In this document: in pieces, positions 19,461 through 31,303 of the stretch | How the letters are laid out: each line of letters opens with the position of its first letter | Numbering within the stretch: the stretch's first letter is position 1 | Translations under genes and position numbers: made by a program | Notes under the pieces: generated by a model | The model's input: only the letters and a program-made list of their open reading frames with translations | Told to the model about the DNA's origin: nothing | Databases searched by the model: none | Source: Symbiodinium natans | Lineage: Eukaryota > Sar > Dinophyceae > Suessiales > Symbiodiniaceae | Direction of reading: 5' to 3' | Assembly: GCA_905221605.1 (NCBI GenBank) | Contig: CAJNDS010000219.1 | Coordinates: 62,001 to 126,000 of the forward strand | DNA length: 64,000 nt

Positions 19461-21052
19461 AGATTTCTGTTGTTTAAGACTATATGTAATGAATAACAAG
19501 TTGTAGCTTCAGACATGGCAAGACAAGAAAGTATCGCAAATACCGGTGTTTTTTCACTTCAACTAGAGGTGTAAGTAAGCACAGGTGCAGAACGGCAAGC
19601 AAGAAAAAGGACACACAAATGCATCATGGGGGGGGGGGTGACCAGATACATATATATATATATATGTATGTATATATATATATATATTCATACAGATCTA
19701 AAGCATAGACCGCACCGTATTCATCGATTTGGTCCTTGCTTTTGTTGGTTGAGTTCTTGGGAGGTTGGCATGCCCGAGGGCAGCATATAAATACAGGATG
19801 CTTGATGGCGTCTGAGTGTCGGTGTTAGTTAAGCACTTGGAGTCCGCAGCTTGCTGTACTCCTTCCTCTTATGCTAGCAGGCAGCACCTTGCGTGGCAGA
19901 TTCACTGGCCGGTGAGTTGGAGGACTCTAGTTTTTGCGCAGACATGTCATTGTTTAGAATCAGCATTGCTGAAAGAAGCAGATGGGGCCAGAAAATGGTG
20001 AATAATTGGGAGGTTAGTTCTCAAAGGGCAGGCCACCTTGTGACTTACCGGTTTCAGCAAAGAACTTTCAATTTCTGACACCTTCCAGCAGCGTGTGGGG
20101 GTAGCGGGTGTTGGCATGTGTTGTCATATGATCCTGGCTTGCGCCCCATTCTGACTCCTACCACTCCAGACCCGTTCGTTGAGTGTTTCGAGGAGCTATA
20201 GAACATCCCCGATAATTACAGGCTCCTGCTTGAGCGCGCCGCGCAAACGAGTGAAACCGCTAGACTCAGAGTGGCCAATCCCTGGAGGGCGGAGACCAAG
20301 AACGATGAGTTCTGCATCCGAGGCCTTTTGGGAAAGTGGGGGAAGACTGGACCATTGGGCTCTTTGTCACTTCTGGGCAAGTGCAGTCCACCACGAAAGT
20401 TCAATATGTTCTGGAGAGGTTCCAGGAACGTGGACAACCATTAGGTCATTAGGTCGTGTGTGTGTGTGTGTGTGTTTTTTTTTTTTTGTGTGTGTGTGTG
20501 TGTTTTTTTTTTGTGTGTGTGTGTATTGTGTGCGTGCGATTGGGGGCTAATTACTTGCCTCAGACCGAAAGAGCTCCTGTAGCGAAGTGACACGGGAGCC
20601 CCAGCACATGAACGTGAGACATCCAAAAAGCTTCGACATTCGTGGCGAGGATCTGCGTTGAGCGACTTCCATGCAGGGGGCTTCGTGTGCATGGCCTCCG
20701 GCAACGCGCCGCGCCCGGCATGCATTGGGGATGTCTCACATTCTCATCTTGTGATAGGGACGACATCACCCTAAACCCGAAAATCCTAAACCCGAAACCA
20801 TAAACCCTAAAGCCCTAAAGCCCTAAAGCCCTAAAGCCCTAAAGCCCTAAAGCCCTAAAGCCCTAAAGCCCTAAACCCTAAACCCTTACGCCAGCCGAGA
20901 CCACTCCGAGGCCTCGGGCTCAGCGCCGGCCTTGCTGGAGGAGGCGAAGTGCGCAGCATCGGCTTGGGGCCTTAAAAAGGGGCCCTTTCAGGCTTGAGAG
21001 GGGGCAGGGTAGAAGGGCTTTCAACAAGGGCGTAGAGCAAAAGCCAGACTTT
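19461..21052. other. No recognised gene; microsatellites and a telomere-variant array
   Basis: 19625-19690 is a G run followed by TA repeats (dispersed element, see findings). 20455-20527 alternates TG and poly-T blocks. 20768-20887 is a CCCTAAA/CCCTAAAG array. Frames at 19816-20078 and 20179-20550 overlap on both strands and show no splice chain. Confidence 0.5.
20768..20887 (-). repeat. Telomere-like array with an 8-base CCCTAAAG variant
   Basis: Canonical CCCTAAA units at both ends enclose about nine octamers of CCCTAAAG, again a locally amplified variant. Confidence 0.9.
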
Positions 21053-21372
21053 TTGACAGGAGAGGGCTGCTCTGAGAACTTTTCCAGGCGGCGCACCTTC
21101 GCTGCGTCCAGGAAGCCGACATCACGCAGGCACAGCGCGCACTCTCTTCACGGAGGGGGGAGATGTCGAGAGTTGGAGGTTTTGGATGTGGGAGTCACTC
21201 TGTGCAGCCTCGAGAGTTTTACGCAGCTGCGGGGTGCGCGGGATGCGCTGGGTCATGCGAGAGAGCCCGCCCGCGAAGAGTGCCTTCTTTTCCTGCGCTT
21301 GGGGCAGGAGATGCGTTGGGAGTACCTCGAGCGGTTTCTTGCCTGCGAGGAGTCTGATGGGGAGGCCTTCCG

Positions 21373-21420
<48 letters not shown>

Positions 21421-21484
21421 CGCCAAAGAAGCACCCCTTTCGGCATGTGTTACGGTAGCTCTTGTTTCGGCAAGGAACCTATGA
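21053..21484 (+). CDS. Unassigned ORF or exon ending in a poly-histidine run
   Basis: The frame from 21053 stays open for 143 codons. The convincing part starts after an AG at 21178 with VLDVGVTLCSLESFTQLR, then ARDALGHAREPAREE, CLLFLRLGQEMRWEYLE and CEESDGEAFRN, which looks like a helical domain with good codon use. It then runs into 16 His codons from a (CAT)n repeat (21375-21422) and a short tail. The repeat may lie in an intron or in the coding region; the frame cannot decide. No family was recognised. Confidence 0.35.
21375..21422. repeat. (CAT)16 trinucleotide repeat
   Basis: Fifteen CAT and one CAC, uninterrupted. Confidence 0.97.
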
Positions 21485-22263
21485 TGGGGCACGCGAGCTT
21501 AGGCAACGAATGCTCAAAACAAGCTTCGGCAAAGTAGTGCGGTCCGTTGGCCTATACATACAGCTCGCCTGCCCATCCTTCTTGCGCAGCAACATCGGCA
21601 GTTTCAACAGATGAAGCGATCTGGGCGAATCATAGGCATGCCGCAAGTATCTACAAGCATTCGTGGTGTGCGGATTGCTGCTCATGTGATGACCCCGTCC
21701 CCCACAGTCAGTCCACGAATCGTGGCGCATTGCCTCTACTTTGTCATGCATTTTTCGGTGCTTTGGGGCCGCGAGCAGGCGGTGTGTGCTCGGCGACTCC
21801 ATGCGTTTGGCGCCCTAGGCCTGGCCGCCCGAGACTTCCTGAGTGGCTCCAGTTCCCTCAAGAGTTTTTGCCGTCATTTTCAACCGCCTGCAGGGCTTAT
21901 CACGGAGCTTCTCCGAGTTGTCTGCACTTTTCCGGCGCTCTCGAGGTTGCGGACCGGGCAACTTCACCGCCTTCATCTTGACGGAGGCTGATCCGAGTTC
22001 CTCCGAGTGCCCACCGAGTGATCATGAACCGGAGGTGCATGCATCAAGGGTTCGAAGTACTGAGATGGTGGCTTCTCCAAATTATGGTCCCTTTGTGGGG
22101 TTCTTATTCTAAGGCGGCCCTCTTATGTAGGGCACCCCAAAAAGGGACCCTAATTTAGAGATTTCACCAGGTGATATTTTCGTTCGTCTCGAATTTCTTC
22201 AGGCCAGCAAGCCGCGTCCGTGGCCCATGGGACTTCGAGGCGAGGGGAGAAGCGGAGCACCAG

Positions 22264-23445
22264 GGCTAGGGTTTAGGCTTTAGGGTTTAGGGGGGGGGGG
22301 CAGGCGAGTAGCTCGCGTAGCTTTGGGTGGGACGGGCGGGCTCTTTTCTAGACTCTTTTCTAGACTCCACCGCAGCTGCCCTGTTTTTGAAGCTTCCAAG
22401 TTCCTTCATCCGCGCTTCACGAGATCCTCTGCTCTGGGCCCGAAGCCTGGTCTCACCGTCTCACGGCCGCCCCGAAGGCGAATCGCCCGACTTCGCCGTG
22501 CGCATTGCCGGCTGGGCCTTTGGCGGAATGCCCGAGGCCGGCATCCTTGTTTATCCAATCGTCCCCTCTTGGAAGTCTCCTTACTGTTCTGTCAGGGGCT
22601 TCTCGAGTTTTCGTAGCTTCTCACCTTCTCTGCCAACGATGCGTCCAGGCCGATGCAGTCTTCGAGGCCGTCTGTGCCGTCCTGCAGTTTTGCGCCCAGA
22701 TGCCCCGGTTCCCACAAAGCCCCAAGACAAAGTCCCAAGACAAAGGAGCCATGTAGACCCCCACCTAAACACGCCTCGGCACTACTTTGTGCTAGTTTGT
22801 GAGGGATGTGGTGCTGAAGTTGGCCAAGTTGAGCTGAGGCTTCCTGGCCCTACACAGAAGCCCTCTGCTTGTGCTCCTGGCTGCACCAGAAGCACCACGG
22901 GATACGACTAGAGTGAACTCGGTTTTCTGGAGGAAACTCATGTGGAATCCACGGAAAGAACATCTCCGAACCAACTCTAGGCCACAACTCGGCATCCGCA
23001 ACTCCTGGAAGGAACAAGGGGGGGGGGTTGTTTTGGGCTTGAGTTTAGGGTTTAGGGTTTAGGGTTTAGGGTTTAGGGTTTAGGGTTTAGGGTTTAGGGT
23101 TTAGGGTTTAGGGTTTAGGGTTTAGGGCCGGGGGGGAGTTGTTTCCCAAACTCAGAGGCGGGGAGGTGTGGCACTGGCGCGCACCTGGCTTCTTCCTGCA
23201 GCGTGCAGCCTGGCTTCAAGTCTCGAGGTGCATTCACTAGAAATTGGGGACTGTGTCTGGGGGGCATCACCGAAATCTTCTCCCCTGCCTTTCGGGAAGG
23301 CTTTCATGCGTGATCCCAGGGTGGAGGTCTTGGACCTCTTTCACGCTCAGGTACCGGTTTGGCCGCATAGCTTCGTGCAACTTGGCGTCAACCGTTTAGG
23401 GTTTGGGGTTAGGGTTTAGGGTTTAGGGTTTAGGGTTTAGGGTTG
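22264..23445. repeat. Telomere-like arrays at 22264-22291, 23041-23128 and 23394-23445
   Basis: Three TTTAGGG arrays of about 3, 12 and 7 units, all in the same orientation. Between the last two, a short frame with a CAG|GT border (VEVLDLFHAQ, ending 23350) may be an exon. Confidence 0.9.
22327..22911 (+). CDS. Hypothetical 194-codon ORF
   Basis: One of the longer frames outside repeats; the middle reads FAVRIAGWAFGGMPEAG and the end CEGCGAEVGQVELRLPG with a Cys pair. A second frame in the same stretch (LLCQRCVQADAVFEAVCAV near 22625) has an equally coding-like look and a CAG border, so one frame probably shadows the other or several exons overlap. No ATG context or family supports a firm call. 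Confidence 0.25.
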   Translation: MGRAGSFLDSFLDSTAAALFLKLPSSFIRASRDPLLWARSLVSPSHGRPEGESPDFAVRIAGWAFGGMPEAGILVYPIVPSWKSPYCSVRGFSSFRSFSPSLPTMRPGRCSLRGRLCRPAVLRPDAPVPTKPQDKVPRQRSHVDPHLNTPRHYFVLVCEGCGAEVGQVELRLPGPTQKPSACAPGCTRSTTGYD

Positions 23446-24433
23446 ATGTTTCCTGGAAAGTGGGGTGAACGCCAGGAGGATCCTAAAGCGAGTTGTGAGC
23501 GAAACGCACACCGTCCAAGCACGCACTGTGCGGGCACATCCCCAGTATTTCCTGCAGAGGTGCATCGTCTTTGTGGCTTGTGATGGGTGCCCTGCATGAA
23601 CCGAATGGGTGGCGCGTGTCCTATTCTTTGCTCCTTACTCCCGTTCAATGAACTTCTGAGGTCGTTGCTGCTGAGCTTTCTTCTGCCTCTCTGCTGTTCT
23701 CCATTGAAGAGGATATCTTGGACAGCATGTCTCATGTCTCGCGATTTTGCACTATCGCGTCTGGAGTTCTAAACGCACACGCCGCCTCAGCAGCCGGGCC
23801 GGCAACGAGACATGCTTGCCTTGCTTAGCAGCAAAAGGCTTGCAGTGTCAGCAGGCCGTGCAAAAACCTTCGGCCCACGTGTCGTCCGTTTTCGTGTGTT
23901 TGTTGCCATGTTCAGCTTGGGTAGGGTGCTTGTGGGCTTGAAGCTTGGGTAAAAGAATCGTTCCAAGGATGTCTAAGGGCCTGCTGCAGCTCCTACAGGA
24001 GGGGGGGGTGGGTGGAGTGTCTGGAATGGGAAGAGGGGAAGGCCGGCAGATTTACGTGGGCAGTTCTCCAATGTGGGATTTGCAATTTCTCGGCTTGACC
24101 ATTCTAGTCAGATTTCGACAGACATCGTCACTTGTCTTGCCGTGCTAGTGCTCAGGAGGATGTCACTGGGGCCTCACTCGGGGTCCCTTGAAAGGGGGGG
24201 AGTTTGCCCTGGGCCGAGGCAAATCTTGCATGACTTTCGGAAAGCTCCATATTCTATGTTCATCTGTTGCATTTGTACTGCTTCTTTCTTTGAAGACCCC
24301 TCGGAAAGTTGGAGCTGACATCTTGCTCGGAAGAACCGTGGAACCTTCCCTCAGTGGGTCTTAGTGGATAGCTTGGCACGGTTGCTGCAAGACTGAGCTG
24401 CTGAGCAGCCAGGACACTTCTCCGACTCCTGCA
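23446..24433. other. No recognised gene
   Basis: Unique sequence with a few short frames and no splice chain or family match. There are poly-G stretches at 24001 and 24197. Confidence 0.35.
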
Positions 24434-24634
24434 GTGCTGCCGTTGCTGTCGCAAGCACGCGAAGGACTAGAGGCATACGCCAGCGAGAGTGAGACACTTT
24501 CAATGCCATTCAATGCCGATCTGCGGTGGGAGCTGAGAGCCTACTACAGCAAAGACTGTGTTAAGAGCGACTCAGAGTTGGCATTCTCTGTAACCGCTGC
24601 AGCCACTGTAGCCCCCAAGCGAGAGGTGATCTGA
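24434..24634 (+). CDS. Hypothetical exon or ORF, 66 codons
   Basis: After a CTCCTGCAG border the frame VLPLLSQAREGLEAYASE, LSMPFNADLRWELRAYYS, then SDSELAFSVTAAATVAPK runs to a TGA. Residue mix and codon use look coding. Adjacent open pieces (24654-24902 and 24845-25036) may be further exons. Not recognised. Confidence 0.3.
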   Translation: MLPLLSQAREGLEAYASESETLSMPFNADLRWELRAYYSKDCVKSDSELAFSVTAAATVAPKREVI

Positions 24635-24902
24635 TCTGAGCTCTTCAAGAGTTGTGCTGACTACTGTGAGAGAGCCAGAAAAAAGCCGCAACACAATTGC
24701 TTTTTCTATGGCACCTGTGAAGGCGCAGCGCCAGATTTGGATTGGCCGAGCCTCCGCTGAGTCATTCCGTACCTGCTCGCCGTATTCCGCAGAGCACGTG
24801 CATGACTTGGCTCAGGACTCCGGGCTGCCAATCACTCCAAGCTCGTGTGGAAGGATTACATGCCAACTGCTGCAGACCAAGCTCGCTACCGCGCAGGCCT
24901 GA

Positions 24903-25980
24903 TGGCTCTTCATGGCTCCGGTTTGGTTCAAGCATTGGCCTCTTTAAACAGGGTCCAACGTCAATCCCGAAAAATGCACGTAACAGTTGACGCAAATCCT
25001 TGCGTAAACGATCGCATAAATGACAGGTGCTTGTAACATTTTAAGAGACCCCGTTGCTGCTGTTGCCGCTGACATCCCCCATGAAAGACAACCGAAAAGC
25101 CGTCGATTGGCTCTGAGTTTCTGTTTGCAAAATGCTTGGGTTAAGTTGATACTGGGTTTTCGGAGTATCTGGTGGTGGGTGTCTGTCCTTGCATGTTCTG
25201 GTCTGTTGAAAGACACTCAGCAACAAGGGGAGCAGGTGACGAGGACTAGCAACATAGGTCGATGCGTCACGAGAGCATCACCAATATGTTGTGCAAAAGG
25301 GAGAAGTAGCCAGGGGGGCTCAGTTGTGTGCGAAAATACAAGTCGCAACGGTTGCGTTTTGTATTTTGCCAATAGAAGTTGCTATCCGTCAGTAACCGTT
25401 ATGGGCTTTTGGCCATGCACGGGGCACAATAACCGTTGCTAACCGTTATTTGGTGCGCAACATAAGCTGAGTTTAAGCGCAGCTTAAAGACAATTTCAGC
25501 TTATCGTGAAGAGCATCATCGACTGGCGACTGGTACCTAAAGCAACTGACAAGGGCGGTCAAAATCTAAGGAGTGCATCTGACAGTGGTTCTTGAACATG
25601 AACCGTAATACTAACTTAGAAACTGAACTTTAAGCGTTTTAATGCCCTAGAAATTGAAATGCCAAACCTTCGTTGCATTTTAGCAAATTTGTGCATCAAA
25701 TAGTTAAGGCAACTGACTTGGAACATGTACAAACTTCTTGTTCTGCGGAAGTGATGCGTGGATGTGGATTGCATGTCTGGTTCGACCTATCATAACGACG
25801 CGCATTCTTGATCATTGTGCCAGACAAAGAGAGGAGATTGTTACGCGCCCTTTGCGCTACGGGTAGACGTCTCCCAGAAGTGCCCTTTGTGCTATACGTA
25901 ACACCCAAAACCCATCTTAAGCATATCGAGGGTTACCCAAGATATAATAGCAAACAAGTATGAAAATGACCTCACCAAGG
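24903..25980. other. No recognised gene
   Basis: AT-leaning towards 25450-25700. Short frames only. At 25370-25450 CCGTTATGGG/AACCGTTATTTGG motifs recur a few times. Confidence 0.35.
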
Positions 25981-25982
25981 CA

Positions 25983-27455
25983 GCATGACCTGGTGATCCC
26001 TCCCACAGACACGTCTGCCCGGACAGGTCCCTGTAATTGATGCAGCTTGGCCAGCCAGCCCTGCTCTTCTTGGCGGCTGGTAGATTGCTTCTAGCCTGAG
26101 CGCAGAGGTGAGGGCAGCATGGGGCGGCGAGCCACTGAAAATGTTTGCCAGATCGTGGGAGTTTTAAGGGCCTCTGAGGGCCTGGCAGGGATCCGCTGAT
26201 ACTTCCTTGCACTTGAGGTTGGCAATGCTGGCACCTGCTTCATCGTCCTGAAGGCCTGAGCTGTTTCGTCTTCGGCCGTCATAAGATTCTGGAGGCTCAA
26301 GCACCAGAGATATCCAGACTTGAGGGCCTGAAACTTTGGGAAACCCCGCGCTCCAATGTTCAATAGTTGGGGGTTTGGAACCGTAAGTCATCCTGTGCCA
26401 TGATCTGGTCAGCGATGTACATGAGATGAACAGCAGCAATAGGCGCTGATGGCGAGAGTGAGGCAAGCGCGACATCGCTTCTCATCATGGCCCCGTTCCC
26501 CACCTCCGACTTCGGCTTCCTCCAAAGGTGATCTGCTTAGCACATGGAGGGTGGGGAGGTGGTTCAACATGTTCATTCTCTAATGCTCTGTGAGAATGCT
26601 TTTTTGCCTCTGTTACTGCGGCAGGAGTCTCAGAAATCATTCTTTCGTCGTCTGCTTCGATCCAGGCCTTCAGTGAGCCGGGCCCTGCGGGCAAAGCTGG
26701 AGACATCCCCGCGGGCCTTTGAAAGGCGGAAAAGTCCGTGCGTCTCCCCTGTCAGTGTAGCGAATACTGTATGAAACGTACTCAATGCATCTTGAGACAT
26801 TTTGTGAATATTTGAGATGTCTTCAAAGCAGGGAAAGACGGCAGCGAACCACCGCAGGGTCTGTTGTATGCAAGAATGAAAGTGTGTTGAAGCGGTGAAG
26901 GCTGACATCACGCGAGGCTCTTATGGGGGGGACTCTGTTACTTAACCCAAAGCTCCGGACCTTGCTGTGGGCTTCTTGAGCTTCATGAGCTTCATGAGCT
27001 TCTGGCATCAACGCGTCCAGTCTGAAGGGGTTCAGTGCTTCTACAGCCTTCAGACGTCGCGCCTGCGAATGTAGTGCTCAGGTTGCAGGCTTTGCTCGAA
27101 AGGACCTGGCGGACCTAGACGGATCCCTAGGCGCCACAAAGGGTTCAAATCTTTCCAAGAACTGTTGGTTCCTCAGAGTTTGGTTTTTCGAGTTGAAGGT
27201 ACCTCCAACAAAGCATGGATTTCAAGGCCCTACCAGCTACTGGTTTCAGGGTCTCGAGGAACCACCAGGCACGAGGCCTCGTCCGATTTGGGCTGGCTGA
27301 AAGATACCACCTAGCCCGGGGCCCAGAGGTTGTCTCGGCGCGGAAGAGGGGCCTTCCTTCTTTTCAAGAGGAGAAACATGCAAAGGGGGCTCTTAGGTTA
27401 CTTTGTAGAGCTCTCGCTTCATCGGGGCTGAGGCGATGCCCCCAAGAGCCGGAAA
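25983..27455. repeat. Segmental duplication, copy 1
   Basis: 25983-26856 matches 31304-32160 and 26968-27455 matches 34396-34971, same order and strand, with many substitutions and small indels. Shared landmarks include the start (CATGACC.TGTGATCCCTCC), the block around GGTGATCTGCTTAGCACA, and GACCTGGCGGACCTAGAC. In this copy the two halves are separated by only 111 bp. No conserved protein was found in any frame shared by both copies. Confidence 0.85.
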
Positions 27456-28892
27456 GAAGTCTTCACCTTCCTCCAGGACCGCCTCCCGAACTGCGCAGAT
27501 GCGGGAGTACGGGCAGGATGTATGTGTCATACATCGATTCCAACTTTTTTCTATTGGTTTTATGTTTAGAAATAAACACAGAAACAAGTAAATAAACATA
27601 TTACACATATATGTGTATTTGTATACGGTTAGCACATATACACATATATATATATATACACATTGTCGCCCCCCCCATGACGCACGCCTAACCTGAAAAC
27701 CGCGGCAGAGGCGGCAAAAAATAGACTTTTCAGATTTTCGATTTTCGACCTGCCCCAGGCCATTTTAAGACTAGCAGTGCCTTTATGTGCGTCTGTGAAG
27801 TAGTCGACCATTCTTGTCTGGCTCAAGGAGAACCGTTTGACGGACCTTTTCCTAAAAACTTATGATTAAACTTGAGGCATTTTCTTCATGTGTTTTTTTG
27901 CATCTAAAATGGCGAATATAAAGAATCTCTTTAAAGCCTTTCTAATGGACTAAACCAACAACATTTTTATTAACTAAACAAATTTATAGTTAAAAGAGCT
28001 ATCATAGCTAGACTTAATGGATATCTATGTGACTCATATAACTAGCAGAATTTATATATTTAGTATAGTCGGTACCACTGATGCAGGAATATCACGAGGA
28101 GAATAGTACAACTTTAAGTGCAACAAAAAACTGAATTTCTCTAAGACAATGTAAATTGAACAAGAAATGTAGAAATGTTGCTAACGTAACCATTGGCATT
28201 CACAAAAGGCGCGAAGCCCATTATGTTCATGAAGTTCCGTATAGGCACTAGAATCAGTATTCTTTTTGACCTTATGACCTGAGAAAACTTCAGACATGAT
28301 TAATTTATGCCATTTTTTGTATAAAAAGTATATTTCGAAGATCGGCAATCGAATTAATGTGATAATACACCCATTGAAATTAATACAAGGCATTAAGCTC
28401 ATCACATTATGTTCATTATATCCAGCAAAAAAGAAAAGCCACTATATCCATTGTGTTCATTCCCTACATGCGTTCTAGTACCCAGTTTAACATTTAGTTT
28501 CGTTATACACGTTCTATTCATTGTATTTGATAGATCCGATGTATTCATTGTGTACATTGTGCCACTGGTATTGCTTATAACTAACGAGTATAGTTATACT
28601 ATTTATAGTCAGTTGAACTTGTCAGGATCTGCGCTGCATATTCGGAGGGAGGCCCAAGACAGCACGACATTGGATAAAACACACCTCCTACAATTATCAA
28701 GGGCATCAAAGCCATTGTAGTATGCTCATTGTATTCAGTACAGCATAGCAAATACAATCTGTATTCAATGCTATTCTTGTCAAGTTCCGCGCTGCTTATC
28801 GGGGTGGCGGGGGTGGGGGGTACCTGGATCCAAGATAATCTTCTTCAGAACGTGACCGAAATAGCTCAAGTTCAAGTTTAGCTTATCGGGGG

Positions 28893-28932
<40 letters not shown>

Positions 28933-29660
28933 GATGGGTGTATAGGTAACCATATGACATGCCATGTTTTGCTTGTCGGGAAGCTTAGTTTGAGACAAGA
29001 TGTTGTATTGTGTTGATTAAAATTATCCGAGCTCATGTACTGCCACAAGAGAAATTCAACAGTGTGTTTTTGCCTTTTAGATTTTGTTTACATAAACTAG
29101 ACGCTCTAAACCCCGACACCATGCCACCGTACGCCCTGCAAATCTTTCGGGATTTCAGCGCCTCAGGGTCCTGTATATCGATACCTCTATCTGTATCTAT
29201 AACCTATACATCTCCATATTTACACACATATTCTACAGATAAACACAAGTAATTTAGCAAATGATCGAACAAATCAGAGAATGCAACATATTAAACGAAC
29301 AAATACATGAATACATAAGCAACAACAATCAGATAAACGAATCAACATGGACAAATGATTAAACGAACGAACGAACGACGCATGAATGAATGACTACAGA
29401 AATGTAAATAGTTCAAAGTTAGCGTGTTACATATTCTTATATACAGTATATCTGCCGGCCCAGGCGGCGTGTTGGAATCTCGTTCGGGCTTAGGGTTGGG
29501 GGCTCTGGGCTAATCCTTGCTGCTGATTAGTCGGAGCCCCCCAAGAATTCCTGGGCTGGGGAGAAAAAGAGGTGGCCGGCAAGGGCTGTCCTCTTGCGTC
29601 ATGTTAGAAGGCCCAAAACGCCAAAAGATTCCGAAGGCCTTGTCTTGTCCCACCTTCCCA
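27456..29660. other. AT-rich stretch with microsatellites and a long poly-G
   Basis: 27560-27685 carries AAATAAACA-type repeats, TA repeats and a C run (dispersed element). 27840-29450 is strongly AT-rich with recurring ATTGTGTTCATT-like phrases and only short frames; its composition resembles the island at 17.7-19.4 kb. 28895-28931 is 37 consecutive G. 29230-29400 has AAACGAACGAACGA repeats. Confidence 0.6.
28895..28931. repeat. Uninterrupted run of 37 G
   Basis: Counted directly. Length is likely to vary and is error-prone in sequencing. Confidence 0.9.
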
Positions 29661-29661
29661 G

Positions 29662-29772
29662 GATCTTCGACGAAGAAATCTGGATGCCATCTTGATTCCC
29701 GGATATCTGCGCACGCCCACCTACGAATGCACGGCCAGTTCCACCTGTGAGCACCTGGCGGGCCACGTTCAG
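29662..29772 (+). CDS. Unassigned exon
   Basis: After CACCTTCCCAG the frame DLRRRNLDAILIPGYLR, TPTYECTASSTCEHLAG, HVQ is open with a Cys pair. The donor is unclear (GT at 29774 or GC near 29755). The opposite strand has an overlapping 125-codon frame, so strand is not certain. Confidence 0.3.
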
Positions 29773-29909
29773 GGTTTAACAGTGAAGAGGCCACCTGAAA
29801 TTGCGCAGAAGCTGAGGCACCGAGCTTGGTGGAGGAATAGCAGTGCAAAAGGGTTCTCTGTTTTTTGCTCTCCGTTTTCCCACACATCGTTGCTCAGCGT
29901 GAAATTCGC

Positions 29910-29995
29910 ATGTCCTCACATCTCAATGAGGCGAAGCTTGAGTCCCAAGAGTTTGACTCGTGTCGATGCCTTCTGTTGCCCTTGCCTCCAAGAAG
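29910..29995 (+). CDS. Unassigned 5' exon candidate
   Basis: ATG opens MSSHLNEAKLESQEFDS, CRCLLLPLPPRR and ends at an ideal AAG|GTAAGT donor. A second open stretch at 30005-30281 (VTEAAERVESLKQKVSHA, then a hydrophobic run IAIPLVLCLVRLLVAAV) looks coding too, but lies too close to be the next exon without read-through. Not recognised. Confidence 0.3.
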
Positions 29996-30185
29996 GTAAG
30001 TCAAGAAAGTCACAGAAGCGGCCGAGCGCGTTGAAAGCCTGAAGCAAAAAGTTTCGCATGCGTTGTCCGTCCGCAGCTCCAGCGCCCTGGTCCGCATCGC
30101 AATCCCCCTTGTTCTGTGCTTGGTGCGCTTGCTTGTTGCAGCTGTCTGCAGCCGCCAAGGGATCCGACTGCCAGCGATAGGTCGT

Positions 30186-30434
30186 GTGCGTTTGCGTTTT
30201 GACGCCACCATGAGAATGCGAGCTCGGTCCTCGGCGCACCCTGAGTCCGAGAACGCTCATTGTCTCGATATGTTTGAATGAGGTGCAGGCTGTAGCGGCT
30301 TGTGCGTTTGTATTTTGAGGCCCACGTGATAGGGCGAGCTCGGTCCTCGGCTTGGTGGAAGCCTGGCGAATTCCACCCTGAGGCCGAGAACGCTCAATGT
30401 TTCGATATGTTTGGATGAGGTGCAGGCTGTTCGA
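30186..30434 (+). repeat. Tandem duplication of about 115-130 bp
   Basis: Both halves carry GTGCGTTTG...TTTTGA, GCGAGCTCGGTCCTCGGC, CCGAGAACGCTCA.TGT, TCGATATGTTTG and ATGAGGTGCAGGCTGT in the same order. The second half has a small insertion. Confidence 0.9.
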
Positions 30435-30961
30435 AGCGCCTGTTGGTCCTGGGCTGTCTCCTGAGAGCAGCTTGCTCCGTTGCCTCACAAGGGTTGTTGC
30501 GGTTTACAGTGGGGCGCAGGTCAAAGACACGACAAATTTATTGACATGTGGATTCTACAGCTGGTGCTGTGATCCTGTCCACGTCTCAGTCACCCCTTCT
30601 TGCGTCCACTTGACGCCGACTTTCTGGCACGCCTACCAATCAGACTGCGTGCAATGAGGCCGTGCGTGGCGATGACGTGGTTCTGGAATGAGGTGGGCGA
30701 TGTCGGCTGTGTTTGCATTCATGTGGAGCTCCTTAAAAAAATTGAAGGGGCCACGTTCTTCAAACGTATCAATCTTTTGGGGTTCGGGGGTGGCGATGAG
30801 TCCGCGGTCGTTTGGGTTTTTTCCTACACCAATTTGCAAAACAGCTGCACAGGTGGTGTGTGGTGGTGTTTCCTGAATGTGTGTGTGGCAGGAGTGTGGA
30901 GTGTGGGTGTGGGGTGCAGCGATGCGTGGGTGGTGGTGCGTGGCGGCGCGTAGTGGCGCGT

Positions 30962-31025
<64 letters not shown>

Positions 31026-31146
31026 TGGGTGTGGGTGTGGGTGTGGGTGTGTGTGTGTGGGTGTGGGTGTGGGTGTGGGTGTGGGTGTGGGTGTGGGTGT
31101 GGGTGTGGGTGTGCGTGGGCGTGGGCGTGGGCGTGGGCGTGGGCGT

Positions 31147-31195
<49 letters not shown>

Positions 31196-31303
31196 CGTGT
31201 GTGGTGCCGTGTGGTGAAGTGTGGTGGTGGAGGTGATGGTGATGTGTGGTGGTGTGCGATGGTGGCATGTGGTGAAGTGTGGAGTGTGTGGGAGTGTGTG
31301 GGG
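30435..31303. repeat. Unassigned DNA and a long TG/GTGGGT array
   Basis: 30435-30957 has no closed exon chain. 30962-31194 is TG dinucleotide, then GTGGGT hexamer, GTGGGC variant and TG again. Poly-Thr/His and poly-Val/Cys frames there are artefacts. Confidence 0.85.

Noticed and set aside
27120-27160. GGTTCAAATC as a possible tRNA T-arm
   Set aside because: No matching acceptor or anticodon stems could be found around it; it belongs to the duplicated segment.
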